Shown: positions 1-6,181 of the stretch, one piece after another
How the letters are laid out: every line of letters begins with the position of its first letter
Numbering within the stretch: position 1 is the stretch's first letter
Assembly (NCBI GenBank): GCA_021806055.1
Contig: JAJZYE010000063.1
Span: 1 to 6,443, forward strand
Direction: 5' to 3'
Length of the DNA: 6,443 bases
From: Actinomycetes bacterium
GTDB lineage: Bacteria > Actinomycetota > Acidimicrobiia > Acidimicrobiales > RAAP-2
Program-made: the position numbers and the translations under genes
The notes under the pieces: generated by a model
The model's database searches: none
What the model saw: the letters and a program-made list of their open reading frames with translations, nothing else
Told to the model about the DNA's origin: nothing

Positions 1-697
1 CGTTCTGCACGTCGTCGTGGTCATCCAGCGCGTCCATGAGGCGCAGGACCTTCTTCGCCTCGCCCTCGTCGGTGACCGAGATCTCGTTCTGGGCCACCAG
101 GGTCAGTTCGGCACTGACGATCGTCAGGCCGAAGCCCTCGAGGGCGTCGCGCACCTTGCCGAGGGCGGTGGGGTCGGTCGTAACGACGTAGTTGTCGCCT
201 GATGCATCGAAGTTCTCCCCGCCCGCCTCGAGAACCCACTCCAACAGACGGTCCTCGTCGAGCGGGCCACGAACCTCGACCACGCCCTTGCGGTCGAACT
301 GCCACGCCACCGCGCCCGGCTCGGCGATCGAGCCCCCGTTCTTGGCGAACAGGTGCTTGATCTCGGCACTCGTGCGATTGCGGTTGTCGGTGAGCGTCTC
401 GGCGATGACCGCGATCCCCCCAGGCGCGTAGCCCTCGTAGGTCACGGCCTCGTAACGCGCCCCCTCGAGCTCCCCCGTGCCGCGCTTGATCGCCCGCTCG
501 ATGGTGTCGATGGGAACGGACGCCTCACGCGCCTTCTGGAACATCGTGCGCAGGCTCGCGTTCGTGGCGGGATCGCCTCCCCCCTCGCGAGCGGCGACCT
601 CCACCTGGCGAATCAGTTTGGCGAACACCTTGGCGCGAGCACTGTCCTTGGCGCCCTTACGGTGCTTCGTCGTTGCCCACTTCGAATGGCCGGACAT
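1..697 (-). CDS. yebC: YebC/TACO1-family protein, 3' end cut by window edge
   Basis: This is a YebC/TACO1-family protein of the cytoplasm. Family members have been described as DNA-binding transcriptional regulators and, more recently, as ribosome-associated factors that help translation through difficult stretches such as polyproline; the sequence does not say which applies here. The window holds 232 codons, and the family is usually about 240-250 residues, so only a short C-terminus is missing. Visible signatures are GHSKW at residues 3-7, a basic N-terminal helix (KHRKGAK), YEGYAPGGIAVI at 88-98, TDNRNRT at 103-109, FAKNGGSI at 117-124, and the near-terminal LMDALDDHDDVQ at 220-231. The ATG at 697-695 sits four bases after AGGAGG, which fixes the start. 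It lies 42 bases downstream of pdxT, as in mycobacteria, and could be cotranscribed with it. Family assignment is secure. Confidence 0.96.
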   Translation of the reverse strand, partial: MSGHSKWATTKHRKGAKDSARAKVFAKLIRQVEVAAREGGGDPATNASLRTMFQKAREASVPIDTIERAIKRGTGELEGARYEAVTYEGYAPGGIAVIAETLTDNRNRTSAEIKHLFAKNGGSIAEPGAVAWQFDRKGVVEVRGPLDEDRLLEWVLEAGGENFDASGDNYVVTTDPTALGKVRDALEGFGLTIVSAELTLVAQNEISVTDEGEAKKVLRLMDALDDHDDVQN

Positions 698-700
698 AGT

Positions 701-707
701 TCCTCCT
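701..707 (-). promoter_or_regulatory. Strong Shine-Dalgarno of yebC
   Basis: The minus strand reads AGGAGGA, then a four-to-five-base spacer, then the yebC ATG. It is the clearest ribosome binding site in the window and contrasts with the weak or absent sites at the coupled genes upstream. It suggests that yebC is translated independently. A perfect 12-bp palindrome (GCCCCGCGGGGC, 708-719) abuts it on the 5' side. Confidence 0.85.
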
Positions 708-739
708 GCCCCGCGGGGCGTAGCAATGCTAGCGAGAAT

Positions 740-1315
740 TCAGATCGAATCGAGAAAGAGACGATGGATGCGCGAGTCCCCCGTCAACTCCGGGTGAAAC
801 GACGCACCCCACACAACCCCCTGGCGTACGAGGACCGGATAGGGACCGTCGCCGTGATCGTGCTGGGCCAACACCTCGACATCCTCGCCGATCGACTCGA
901 CTCGGGGCGCGCGAATGAACACCCCCGCCACCCGCCCCACTCCAGCCACGTCGAGTTCAGTCTCGAAGCTCGCCCGCTGGCGCCCGTAGCCGTTACGACG
1001 CACCGCCACGTCGAGGGCCGCGTAGCTCCACTGATCGGGCCGTCCGTCGATCACCGTCGTGCTCAGCAGTATCAGTCCCGCGCAGGTACCCAAGACCGCC
1101 AGCCCCTGAGCCAGCCGCTGCGCCAACGGATCGGTCAGCCCCGAGGTGCCCAACAGGTGCGCGATCGCCGTGGACTCGCCGCCGGGCATGATCAACCCAT
1201 CCAGGTCGTCGAGTTGTCCAGGATGTTGCACCTGCGGCGCCGCCACGCCCAACGACTCCAACATCGACACGTGCTCGCGCACGTCGCCCTGCAGGGCCAG
1301 CACGCCGACGCGCAC
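740..1315 (-). CDS. pdxT: PLP synthase glutaminase subunit PdxT
   Basis: PdxT is the glutaminase subunit of the R5P-dependent pyridoxal 5'-phosphate synthase. It hydrolyses glutamine and channels ammonia to PdxS in the cytoplasm. The sequence is a class I glutamine amidotransferase of typical length (191 aa). It has LALQGD near the N-terminus, the oxyanion-side PGGEST at residues 44-49, the nucleophile Cys78 in GTCAGLILL, FIRAP at 133-137, and the His174/Glu176 pair in SFHPELTGD. All catalytic residues are present. The start is uncertain by two codons: the chosen GTG at 1315-1313 shares one base with the pdxS stop (TAGTG), while an in-frame TTG at 1321-1319 would give 193 aa. No good Shine-Dalgarno is visible, which fits translational coupling to pdxS. 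The TGA stop is at 742-740. Confidence 0.96.
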   Translation of the reverse strand: MRVGVLALQGDVREHVSMLESLGVAAPQVQHPGQLDDLDGLIMPGGESTAIAHLLGTSGLTDPLAQRLAQGLAVLGTCAGLILLSTTVIDGRPDQWSYAALDVAVRRNGYGRQRASFETELDVAGVGRVAGVFIRAPRVESIGEDVEVLAQHDHGDGPYPVLVRQGVVWGASFHPELTGDSRIHRLFLDSI

Positions 1316-2211
1316 TACCAACCGCGCTCGGCGAGCCGCGTCTCCAGTGTTGCCGTCTCCGCTCCGCGCATCGCGCTGCCCAGGCCCGTGGACACCTTCG
1401 CCACCACCGCGGCTTCCGTGTAGTGCGTCGTCGCCTCAACGATGGCGTGCGCCATGCGCTCCGGGTCCTCACTCTTGAAGATCCCCGAGCCGACGAAGAC
1501 CGCCTCGGCCCCCAACTGGAGGACGAGCGACGCGTCAGCCGGCGTCGAAATGCCACCCGCGCAGAAGAGCGGTACCGGGAGGTGGCCCGTCTCGGCCACC
1601 TCCTGGACCAGCGCCAGGGGCGCTTGGAGGTCCTTGGCTAGCGAGAACACTTCCGACGCGTCGGCACTCGCGAGACGGCGCATCTGCGCGTTGATCGTCC
1701 GAAGATGGCGAACCGCCTCGACGACGTTGCCCGTCCCCGCCTCGCCCTTGGATCGGATCAGGCACGCGCCCTCACCGATGCGCCGTAGGGCCTCTCCCAG
1801 GTTCGTCGCGCCACACACGAAGGGAACGGTGAAGCCCCACTTATCGATGTGATTCTCCTCATCCGCTGGGGTCAGCACTTCGGACTCGTCGATGTAGTCG
1901 ACGTCCAACGCCTGCAGGATCTGCGCCTCGGCGAAGTGTCCAATACGAGCTTTGGCCATCACCGGGATGGTCACCGCAGCCTGGATGTCCTTGATCATCT
2001 GGGGGTCGCTCATCCGCGCGACACCACCGTCACGGCGGATGTCCGAGGGCACACGCTCCAGCGCCATCACCGCCACCGCACCGGCGTCCTCCGCGATCTT
2101 CGCCTGCTCGGGATTGACCACGTCCATGATCACCCCGCCGCGCAGCATGTCCGCCAGTCCGCGCTTGACCAGCGCGGAGCCCACCGTTGACCCATCGTGT
2201 AATGCACTCAT
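1315..2211 (-). CDS. pdxS: PLP synthase catalytic subunit PdxS
   Basis: PdxS is the (beta/alpha)8-barrel subunit that builds pyridoxal 5'-phosphate from ribose 5-phosphate, glyceraldehyde 3-phosphate and ammonia from PdxT. In known cases it is a dodecamer decorated with PdxT. The 298-aa length is normal. Key residues are all visible: Asp30 in GGVIMDVVN, Lys87 in MAKARIGH (Schiff base with ribose 5-phosphate), and Lys155 in [10 protein letters not shown] (second, swinging lysine). These match B. subtilis Asp24, Lys81 and Lys149 with a constant offset of six. [12 protein letters not shown] and [12 protein letters not shown] form the C-terminal phosphate-binding part. The ATG start at 2211-2209 gives an N-terminus of expected length; the Shine-Dalgarno is weak. 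It begins 23 bases after the preceding membrane-protein gene and ends in TAG overlapping the pdxT GTG, so it is probably part of the longer transcript. Confidence 0.98.
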   Translation of the reverse strand: MSALHDGSTVGSALVKRGLADMLRGGVIMDVVNPEQAKIAEDAGAVAVMALERVPSDIRRDGGVARMSDPQMIKDIQAAVTIPVMAKARIGHFAEAQILQALDVDYIDESEVLTPADEENHIDKWGFTVPFVCGATNLGEALRRIGEGACLIRSKGEAGTGNVVEAVRHLRTINAQMRRLASADASEVFSLAKDLQAPLALVQEVAETGHLPVPLFCAGGISTPADASLVLQLGAEAVFVGSGIFKSEDPERMAHAIVEATTHYTEAAVVAKVSTGLGSAMRGAETATLETRLAERGW

Positions 2212-2234
2212 ACCAGTAGCCTACCGGGCTTTTC

Positions 2235-3134
2235 TCACCACTCCTCGAGGGCCCGCGCCCGCACGAGAGGATCGTCGAGGTCGCCGGGCTCAATGTCGTC
2301 GCGCCCGCCCACCACGTCGAAGAAGACCCAGCGCCACGACGAGAACCGACCGTCGCGAAGGAACGATTCACTCGTCGGAGACTGCGCCGCGCAGCGGCGA
2401 AGGGCCGCCGCGAGGCCCAACGGATAGCGAATCGCCGCCGCCGCCACCTCGTCCGCACGATACGTCATGGCCGAGCCGACGAGCCGGCGAGCCGCACCGT
2501 CGGGCAACGCGAGCGCCGCCGCGGCGGCCTGACGGCCGAGCACGCCAATTCGCTGACGCGCGAGGCAGTGGGCTACCACGGCCTCCAGCTCGATCAACTC
2601 GAAATCCCTCATCAGCGCATCAGTCACAAAGAGAGAGAAGCCGTCCTCCCCGGGTACCAAGGCGGCGTTGTAACCGGGATCAGCCACGATATAGGGCGTC
2701 ACGCCGTCAACCCCGAACGTGGCCGACAGCCGGTCCACCACGGTGGCCAGGCGCGCGACATCGTGCGGTGTGCCCGTGACCGTGAACGAATCACGCAGGG
2801 CGCTCTCCAGAACTAGAGCTCGCCCCTCAAAGTTGCGCAGGTAGCGCGTGAGGTACCAGGCGTACAGCCCGGCCACGACGATGGCGCCGAGGGCCGACCA
2901 CGGTGACACGACGACGAGGGCCGCCAGGACCACGATGACGACCACCGCCACCACGCTCTGTGGGAGCACGCGCCGGCGCGCGAAGTGGCGCAGGGCCGCC
3001 TGATGCGCGGCGCGCTCCTGCGCCGAGGGCGCATACGGATTTTGCCAGGTCGGGTCGAGCACCGGCGCGACGTAGGGCGCGCTCGTGCGCGAGGACGCCG
3101 AACGCCGGGAACGCGATCGCTGCTTGGTGGCCAC
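2235..3134 (-). CDS. Membrane protein, degenerate HtpX/M48-like (likely inactive)
   Basis: No characterised function is recognised for this 299-aa protein. It has a basic, Ser/Arg-rich N-terminus (residues 1-20), two closely spaced hydrophobic helices at about 59-77 and 79-97, and a soluble C-terminal domain of about 200 residues. With the positive-inside rule both ends should be cytoplasmic, which is HtpX topology. The soluble domain follows the M48 peptidase plan: TPYIVADPGYNAALVPG (146-162), a strand ending in FVTDALMR (169-176), ELIELEAVVAH (179-189), TYRADEVAA (224-232), and a terminal DDPLVRARALEEW resembling the family's HPxxxxRI ending. The expected HEXXH is HCLAR (His189, Cys190, Arg193), and the expected third zinc ligand Glu before xxAD is Thr224, so zinc proteolysis seems lost. 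The M48 relationship is inferred from motif spacing by eye. The GTG start at 3134-3132 lies nine bases after pimA, without a clear Shine-Dalgarno. Confidence 0.85.
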   Translation of the reverse strand: MATKQRSRSRRSASSRTSAPYVAPVLDPTWQNPYAPSAQERAAHQAALRHFARRRVLPQSVVAVVVIVVLAALVVVSPWSALGAIVVAGLYAWYLTRYLRNFEGRALVLESALRDSFTVTGTPHDVARLATVVDRLSATFGVDGVTPYIVADPGYNAALVPGEDGFSLFVTDALMRDFELIELEAVVAHCLARQRIGVLGRQAAAAALALPDGAARRLVGSAMTYRADEVAAAAIRYPLGLAAALRRCAAQSPTSESFLRDGRFSSWRWVFFDVVGGRDDIEPGDLDDPLVRARALEEW

Positions 3135-3143
3135 AACTGCAGG

Positions 3144-4247
3144 CTACCGCGTCACCCGAAACATCCCACGTGCGCGATCGTAGAGTTCCACGTACCGATC
3201 GACCAAGCCCGCCATCGACCAGGTCCTCGCGTGCGAGCGAGCGGCCGCCAGCCGATCGGGTGACGCCGTGGCCAGGGCCGTGGTCAGGGCGCGTTCCAGA
3301 CCGTGCGCGTCGCCCGGTGCGAAGAGTGTCGCGAAGCCGGCCGCGGCCTCGCGATATCCCGGGATATCGCTCGCCACCACTGGTACCTCACTGGCCATTG
3401 CCTCGAGGATCACCAGCCCGAAACTCTCGCCGTGCGTGGCGGCGGCCACCGCCACACTGGCGCGACGCAGCCACGCCCGCTTCGCGGCGTCGTCGACCGC
3501 GCCGACGAAGGTTACGGCGTCATCGCGACCAGCCCGCGCCTCGAGCGCGGCGCGCTGGGGACCGTCGCCGATCACCACCAGGCGCCAGCGATCACCGGGA
3601 CGATCGTTGTGGTGGCGTACCGCATCGACAACGGTGGCCACGCCCTTGCGCTCCTCGAGCCGTCCCAGGCAGACCACCGTCACGCCAGTCTGGACCTCGC
3701 GGGGAACCTCCACGAATCGTTCCACCTCGAAGCCGTTGTAGAGGACCGTCGGGTGCAGGCGCACGGCCGACTCCAGGGTGGCTGCCGCCGCGGGGCTCAC
3801 TGCGGCGCTCACGTCCAGACCGCGCGCCAGGTACGCCAAGACCGGGCGCGTCAGGCGCAGCGCCGGACCGTCGCCACTGCGATGAAACGTCGCGACCGCC
3901 GCGTACTCGTGCGCGTGCAGCACGTCCCAGCCGAGTACGGGGGCGAACGGCTCGTGAAAGTGGACCACGTCAGGGCGAAACGCCCGCATCAGCTCGCGCG
4001 CGCGGCGCGCGGCCAGCGGCGAGAGTGCCAGGGGTGCCCGCGAGCCGTTCGCCGGCACCGACCAGCGTCGACCCAGGCGCTCGACCCTCGCCGGTGTGTC
4101 CTGGACGCTCGCGTCGGCACTGTCGGGTGCGACGACCAGCACCGACGCGTCGCGTCGGGACAGCTCGCGACTCATAGCCAGTACCTGCTCCTGCACGCCC
4201 CCGAACACGCTCAACGCGTACGGCGAGACCAGCGCGACGCGCGTCAC
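3144..4247 (-). CDS. pimA: PimA-like phosphatidylinositol alpha-mannosyltransferase
   Basis: This is a GT4-family, GT-B-fold glycosyltransferase. By family and context it most likely transfers mannose from GDP-mannose to the inositol of phosphatidylinositol, giving PIM1 on the cytoplasmic face of the membrane. The 367-aa protein has the N-terminal ALVSPYALSVFGGVQEQV (5-22), DVVHFHEPFAPVLGW (93-107), GRLEERKG with Arg196 and Lys201, and GESFGLVILEAMA (273-285) with Glu274 and Glu282 of the EX7E motif. The Arg, Lys and Glu positions lie at or within one residue of those described for mycobacterial PimA. The start is GTG at 4247-4245, because it overlaps the stop of the upstream acyltransferase as GTGA and the protein then begins VTRVALVSP. 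A start ten codons further upstream (4277) is possible but less likely. Another GT4 acceptor cannot be excluded from sequence alone. Confidence 0.9.
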   Translation of the reverse strand: MTRVALVSPYALSVFGGVQEQVLAMSRELSRRDASVLVVAPDSADASVQDTPARVERLGRRWSVPANGSRAPLALSPLAARRARELMRAFRPDVVHFHEPFAPVLGWDVLHAHEYAAVATFHRSGDGPALRLTRPVLAYLARGLDVSAAVSPAAAATLESAVRLHPTVLYNGFEVERFVEVPREVQTGVTVVCLGRLEERKGVATVVDAVRHHNDRPGDRWRLVVIGDGPQRAALEARAGRDDAVTFVGAVDDAAKRAWLRRASVAVAAATHGESFGLVILEAMASEVPVVASDIPGYREAAAGFATLFAPGDAHGLERALTTALATASPDRLAAARSHARTWSMAGLVDRYVELYDRARGMFRVTR

Positions 4248-5128
4248 GAGCGAAACCGCGGCTCGAGCACGTGCCACTGCTCAGGGGCCCGGCGAATGAG
4301 ATGCTCCAGGTCGTTGGCCACCATCTGGGTGACGCGTGCCACGTCGTCGCGCAGGCGGCCCTGGCGCACTGCCGAAATCGGTCGCAGCACGACCGCGTGG
4401 TGGTCGCGTCCAGGACCGGCGTAGCACGCCGCGGCCAGCAGCGTCGCGCCCGTGCGCAGCGCCAGGGTAGCCGGACCGGCGGGCAGGGTAACCGGTGCCC
4501 CGAAGAACGTGGCGCCGACGCCGTTACCCTGGATGTCACGATCGCACAGGAGTGCCACGACGTCGCCGGCGCGCAGCGTGCCGAGCAGCGCCGCACCCGC
4601 GCCATCGCCCAATGCCACCACCGAGATACCGATCGCCTCACGCTTGGCTACGAACCACTCAAACAGCTCTGGTGGATCAAGCGCCTCCGCGACCGCGGTC
4701 ATCGGCATACCCATCTGCGCAAGCAGGGCGCCGCCCCATTCCCAACTGCCGATGTGAGGGAGGGCGACGATGAGCCCGCGTCCGGCCGCCTTGGCCTCAT
4801 CGAGGTAGTGCTGACCCTCGCTGATCACGAAACGCGACGTGATCACCGCGGCGGGCAACGCCGGGAGCTTGGCGCCTTCGGCCCAGTACTGTCCGTAGCT
4901 GGCCATCGCACGTGACGCCAGGCGCTCGACGAGCCGATCGTCGCGCATCGTCGCCTCGGCCTGGATCACGGTCGTCAAGTTCTGGCGCAACGCCCGGCGC
5001 GCCACACTGCCGGGTCGACCCACCCAGCGCGCCGCCCGACGCGCGAGCGCCACGTCAAGACGTTCGGGGAGACGCTCGAGTGCGGTGCCGAGCGAACGAT
5101 ACGTCGCGACGCGTAACCGTCCGGACAC
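4244..5128 (-). CDS. patA: LPLAT-family acyltransferase, probable PIM acyltransferase (PatA-like)
   Basis: This is a membrane-associated LpxL/HtrB-type acyltransferase. The mycobacterial counterpart in the same position (Rv2611c, PatA) moves palmitate from acyl-CoA to a mannose of PIM1 or PIM2, and that role is inferred here. With the chosen start it is 294 aa, near family length. The catalytic HX4(D/E) motif is HIGSWEWGG, with His125 and Glu130. Also visible are CDRDIQGNGVGATFFGAPVT at about 195-214, where family members have the second conserved acidic block, and a terminal PEQWHVLEPRF like the usual WxxFxPRW. The start is the GTG at 5128-5126, two bases after the pgsA stop. An ATG at 5287 would add 53 Arg/Ala-rich residues and overlap pgsA by about 157 bases, so I rejected it. 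There is no visible Shine-Dalgarno, so translation is probably coupled to pgsA. The 3' end overlaps pimA by four bases. Confidence 0.88.
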   Translation of the reverse strand: MSGRLRVATYRSLGTALERLPERLDVALARRAARWVGRPGSVARRALRQNLTTVIQAEATMRDDRLVERLASRAMASYGQYWAEGAKLPALPAAVITSRFVISEGQHYLDEAKAAGRGLIVALPHIGSWEWGGALLAQMGMPMTAVAEALDPPELFEWFVAKREAIGISVVALGDGAGAALLGTLRAGDVVALLCDRDIQGNGVGATFFGAPVTLPAGPATLALRTGATLLAAACYAGPGRDHHAVVLRPISAVRQGRLRDDVARVTQMVANDLEHLIRRAPEQWHVLEPRFRS

Positions 5129-5130
5129 GC

Positions 5131-5793
5131 TCAGTGACGTGACGCGCGCGTGACGCTGCGACGCAGTCGCCCGGCGTGGTGCACGTAGCGGTGAACCACC
5201 GGCGCGGGTGCGGGCCGTGCGGCCACCTGCCACACACGACGGAACCGGCCCAGGGCCGTCATCGCGGTCAACACGAGCATGAGCCATAGCACCGGGATAA
5301 AGATCGCCGTGGCGAGCAGGCCCACGCCGAGCAGAATCATGCGCTCAGCGCGCTCCATCAAGCCACCCTTGGCGGACAGTCCCAGGCTTTCGGCCTTTGA
5401 TCGCTGGTAGGAGATCATGAACGTGGTGGTCAGGATCGCGAATGGCAGAAGCACCAACTGGCCGTGATGGTGTGCCGTGATCCAATACGCCACGCCGCCG
5501 AGTAGCGCGGCGTCCGACACGCGGTCCACCACCGAGTCGAAAAAACTGCCACGCTGACTTGCTCGGTGCGACGCTTTGGCGACCGCCCCGTCCAGCATGT
5601 CGTGAAAGCCCGTCAACATCAACATGACGATCGCCACGAAGTGGTAGCCCATTGCGATGAACCAACCCGTGGCGCACGCAAAGACCAGCCCCGACGCCGT
5701 GAGGACGTCGGCTGAAATCCCCATCGCGACCAACTTGCGGCCCACTGGCGCGGTCGTCTGATCTAAACCTGCACGAAACTTCCCGTCGAACAC
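5131..5793 (-). CDS. pgsA: CDP-alcohol phosphatidyltransferase, probable phosphatidylinositol phosphate synthase
   Basis: This is an integral-membrane CDP-alcohol phosphatidyltransferase. It likely condenses CDP-diacylglycerol with inositol 1-phosphate to phosphatidylinositol phosphate, the precursor of PIMs, as Rv2612c does in M. tuberculosis. The protein is 220 aa with several hydrophobic helices. The family motif DX2DGX2AR-X8-GX3DX3D is present as HDMLDGAVAK...GSFFDSVVD: Asp65, Asp68, Gly69, Ala72, Gly82, Asp86 and Asp90, but Lys73 replaces the usual Arg. The downstream SYQRSKAES and MERAERM (128-136, 146-152) correspond to the SYIKARAEA and IERPERL stretches of inositol-phosphate-using members. 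The start is the GTG at 5793-5791, four bases after GGAGG, giving an N-terminus VFDGKFRAGLDQ like other family members; the longer reading from GTG 5880 adds an Arg/Pro-rich leader that looks untranslated. It leads the PIM gene set. Confidence 0.92.
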   Translation of the reverse strand: MFDGKFRAGLDQTTAPVGRKLVAMGISADVLTASGLVFACATGWFIAMGYHFVAIVMLMLTGFHDMLDGAVAKASHRASQRGSFFDSVVDRVSDAALLGGVAYWITAHHHGQLVLLPFAILTTTFMISYQRSKAESLGLSAKGGLMERAERMILLGVGLLATAIFIPVLWLMLVLTAMTALGRFRRVWQVAARPAPAPVVHRYVHHAGRLRRSVTRASRH

Positions 5794-5797
5794 TGAG

Positions 5798-5802
5798 CCT
5801 CC
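5798..5802 (-). promoter_or_regulatory. Shine-Dalgarno fixing the pgsA start
   Basis: The minus strand reads GGAGG, then CTCA, then GTG (5793-5791). This near-ideal site with four-base spacing is the main reason for placing the pgsA start here, 29 codons inside the longest open frame. Confidence 0.75.
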
Positions 5803-5816
5803 GGCTGTCGCGAACG

Positions 5817-5822
5817 AGTCTA
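5817..5822 (-). promoter_or_regulatory. Possible -10 element upstream of pgsA
   Basis: The minus strand reads CTGTTAGACTCG, with TAGACT fitting the TANNNT pattern common in actinobacterial -10 elements. Transcription would begin near 5810, leaving a leader of under 20 bases that contains the pgsA Shine-Dalgarno. No convincing -35 box lies at 16-19 bases, so this is only a candidate for the operon promoter. Confidence 0.33.
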
Positions 5823-5901
5823 ACAGGCGATCTTCTCGAACCCCGGGAGGACGTCGTGAGGGGCGCGGAGCCCGCGACACGAGCCATTTTCAGGGGAGAT
5901 G

Positions 5902-5919
5902 GCGTCACGTAGCGTCACG
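5902..5919. repeat. Tandem 8-bp direct repeat, 10-bp period
   Basis: GCGTCACG occurs at 5902-5909 and again at 5912-5919, separated by two bases (TA). The 10-bp period places both copies on the same DNA face. It sits about 80-100 bases upstream of the candidate pgsA promoter element, so it could be a regulator binding site, though two short copies could arise by chance in GC-rich DNA. Confidence 0.4.
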
Positions 5920-5958
5920 AGCACGAGCTAGCCCGGCTGCTTCATCACTCCTCGCGAG

Positions 5959-5996
5959 CCTCGCAGGAAGGGCACCACGGTGCCCTTCCTGCGAGG
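5959..5996 (-). terminator. Perfect 17-bp hairpin, probable terminator after the HIT gene
   Basis: Positions 5959-5975 and 5980-5996 are perfect reverse complements around a four-base loop (CACG on the plus strand). Such a long perfect stem is far beyond chance in this window. It lies about 185 bases past the HIT stop and about 165 bases before pgsA, where a transcript boundary is expected. There is no T-tract on either side, so it would be a tail-less GC-type hairpin. An RNA-processing or protein-binding role is the alternative. Strand is assigned from the surrounding genes, since the hairpin itself is symmetric. Confidence 0.55.
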
Positions 5997-6181
5997 GAGA
6001 CGGGCGGGGCATCGCCGCCGACCGGGACGACCATCGGTCGGTACGCCCTGGGCGCGTTACCCGATCACGTGCAGCTCGGTTCCTCACCCTGCTCGCGGAT
6101 CACCGCGAGGTGGATGCCGTCCCCCGCACGCCCGGGGCACGGTGCTCCCAGGTGGCCCGGGTGCTCACCCCCGGCCCACGG

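Larger units (their letters stand above)
5794..6181. other. Non-coding gap between the HIT gene and pgsA
   Basis: In this 388-base stretch no convincing gene was found on either strand; reading frames present are short and Arg/Pro-rich. It holds, from right to left, GC-rich imperfect palindromes just after the HIT stop, a 7-bp hairpin (6092-6098 with 6103-6109, loop ATCA), a perfect 17-bp hairpin (5959-5996), a short direct repeat (5902-5919) and a possible promoter (5817-5822) before pgsA. It is the only large break in the otherwise close-packed gene run, so it probably separates two transcription units. Confidence 0.8.

Noticed and set aside
353..1423. 356-codon open frame on the plus strand
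   Set aside because: It runs antisense across yebC, pdxT and pdxS, all with intact family motifs. The translation is Arg/His-rich with no recognisable fold.
2960..4177. 405-codon open frame on the plus strand
   Set aside because: It is antisense to pimA and the membrane protein, with Arg/Pro/Ala-rich low-complexity translation and no domain. It is typical of a shadow frame in GC-rich DNA.
5131..5287. N-terminal extension of the acyltransferase to ATG 5287
   Set aside because: It would add 53 Arg/Ala-rich residues and overlap pgsA by 157 bases. The GTG at 5128, two bases after the pgsA stop, gives normal family length and puts the catalytic His at the expected place.
5931..5946. Partial likeness to the signal recognition particle RNA core (GAAGCAGCC on the minus strand)
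   Set aside because: Only nine bases match; the rest of the conserved GGTCAGG...GGAAGGAAGCAGCC loop is absent, and no matching stem surrounds it.
5905..6087. 60-codon minus-strand frame in the pgsA upstream gap
   Set aside because: It is Arg-rich with no ribosome binding site and spans the long hairpin. The composition matches random high-GC sequence.
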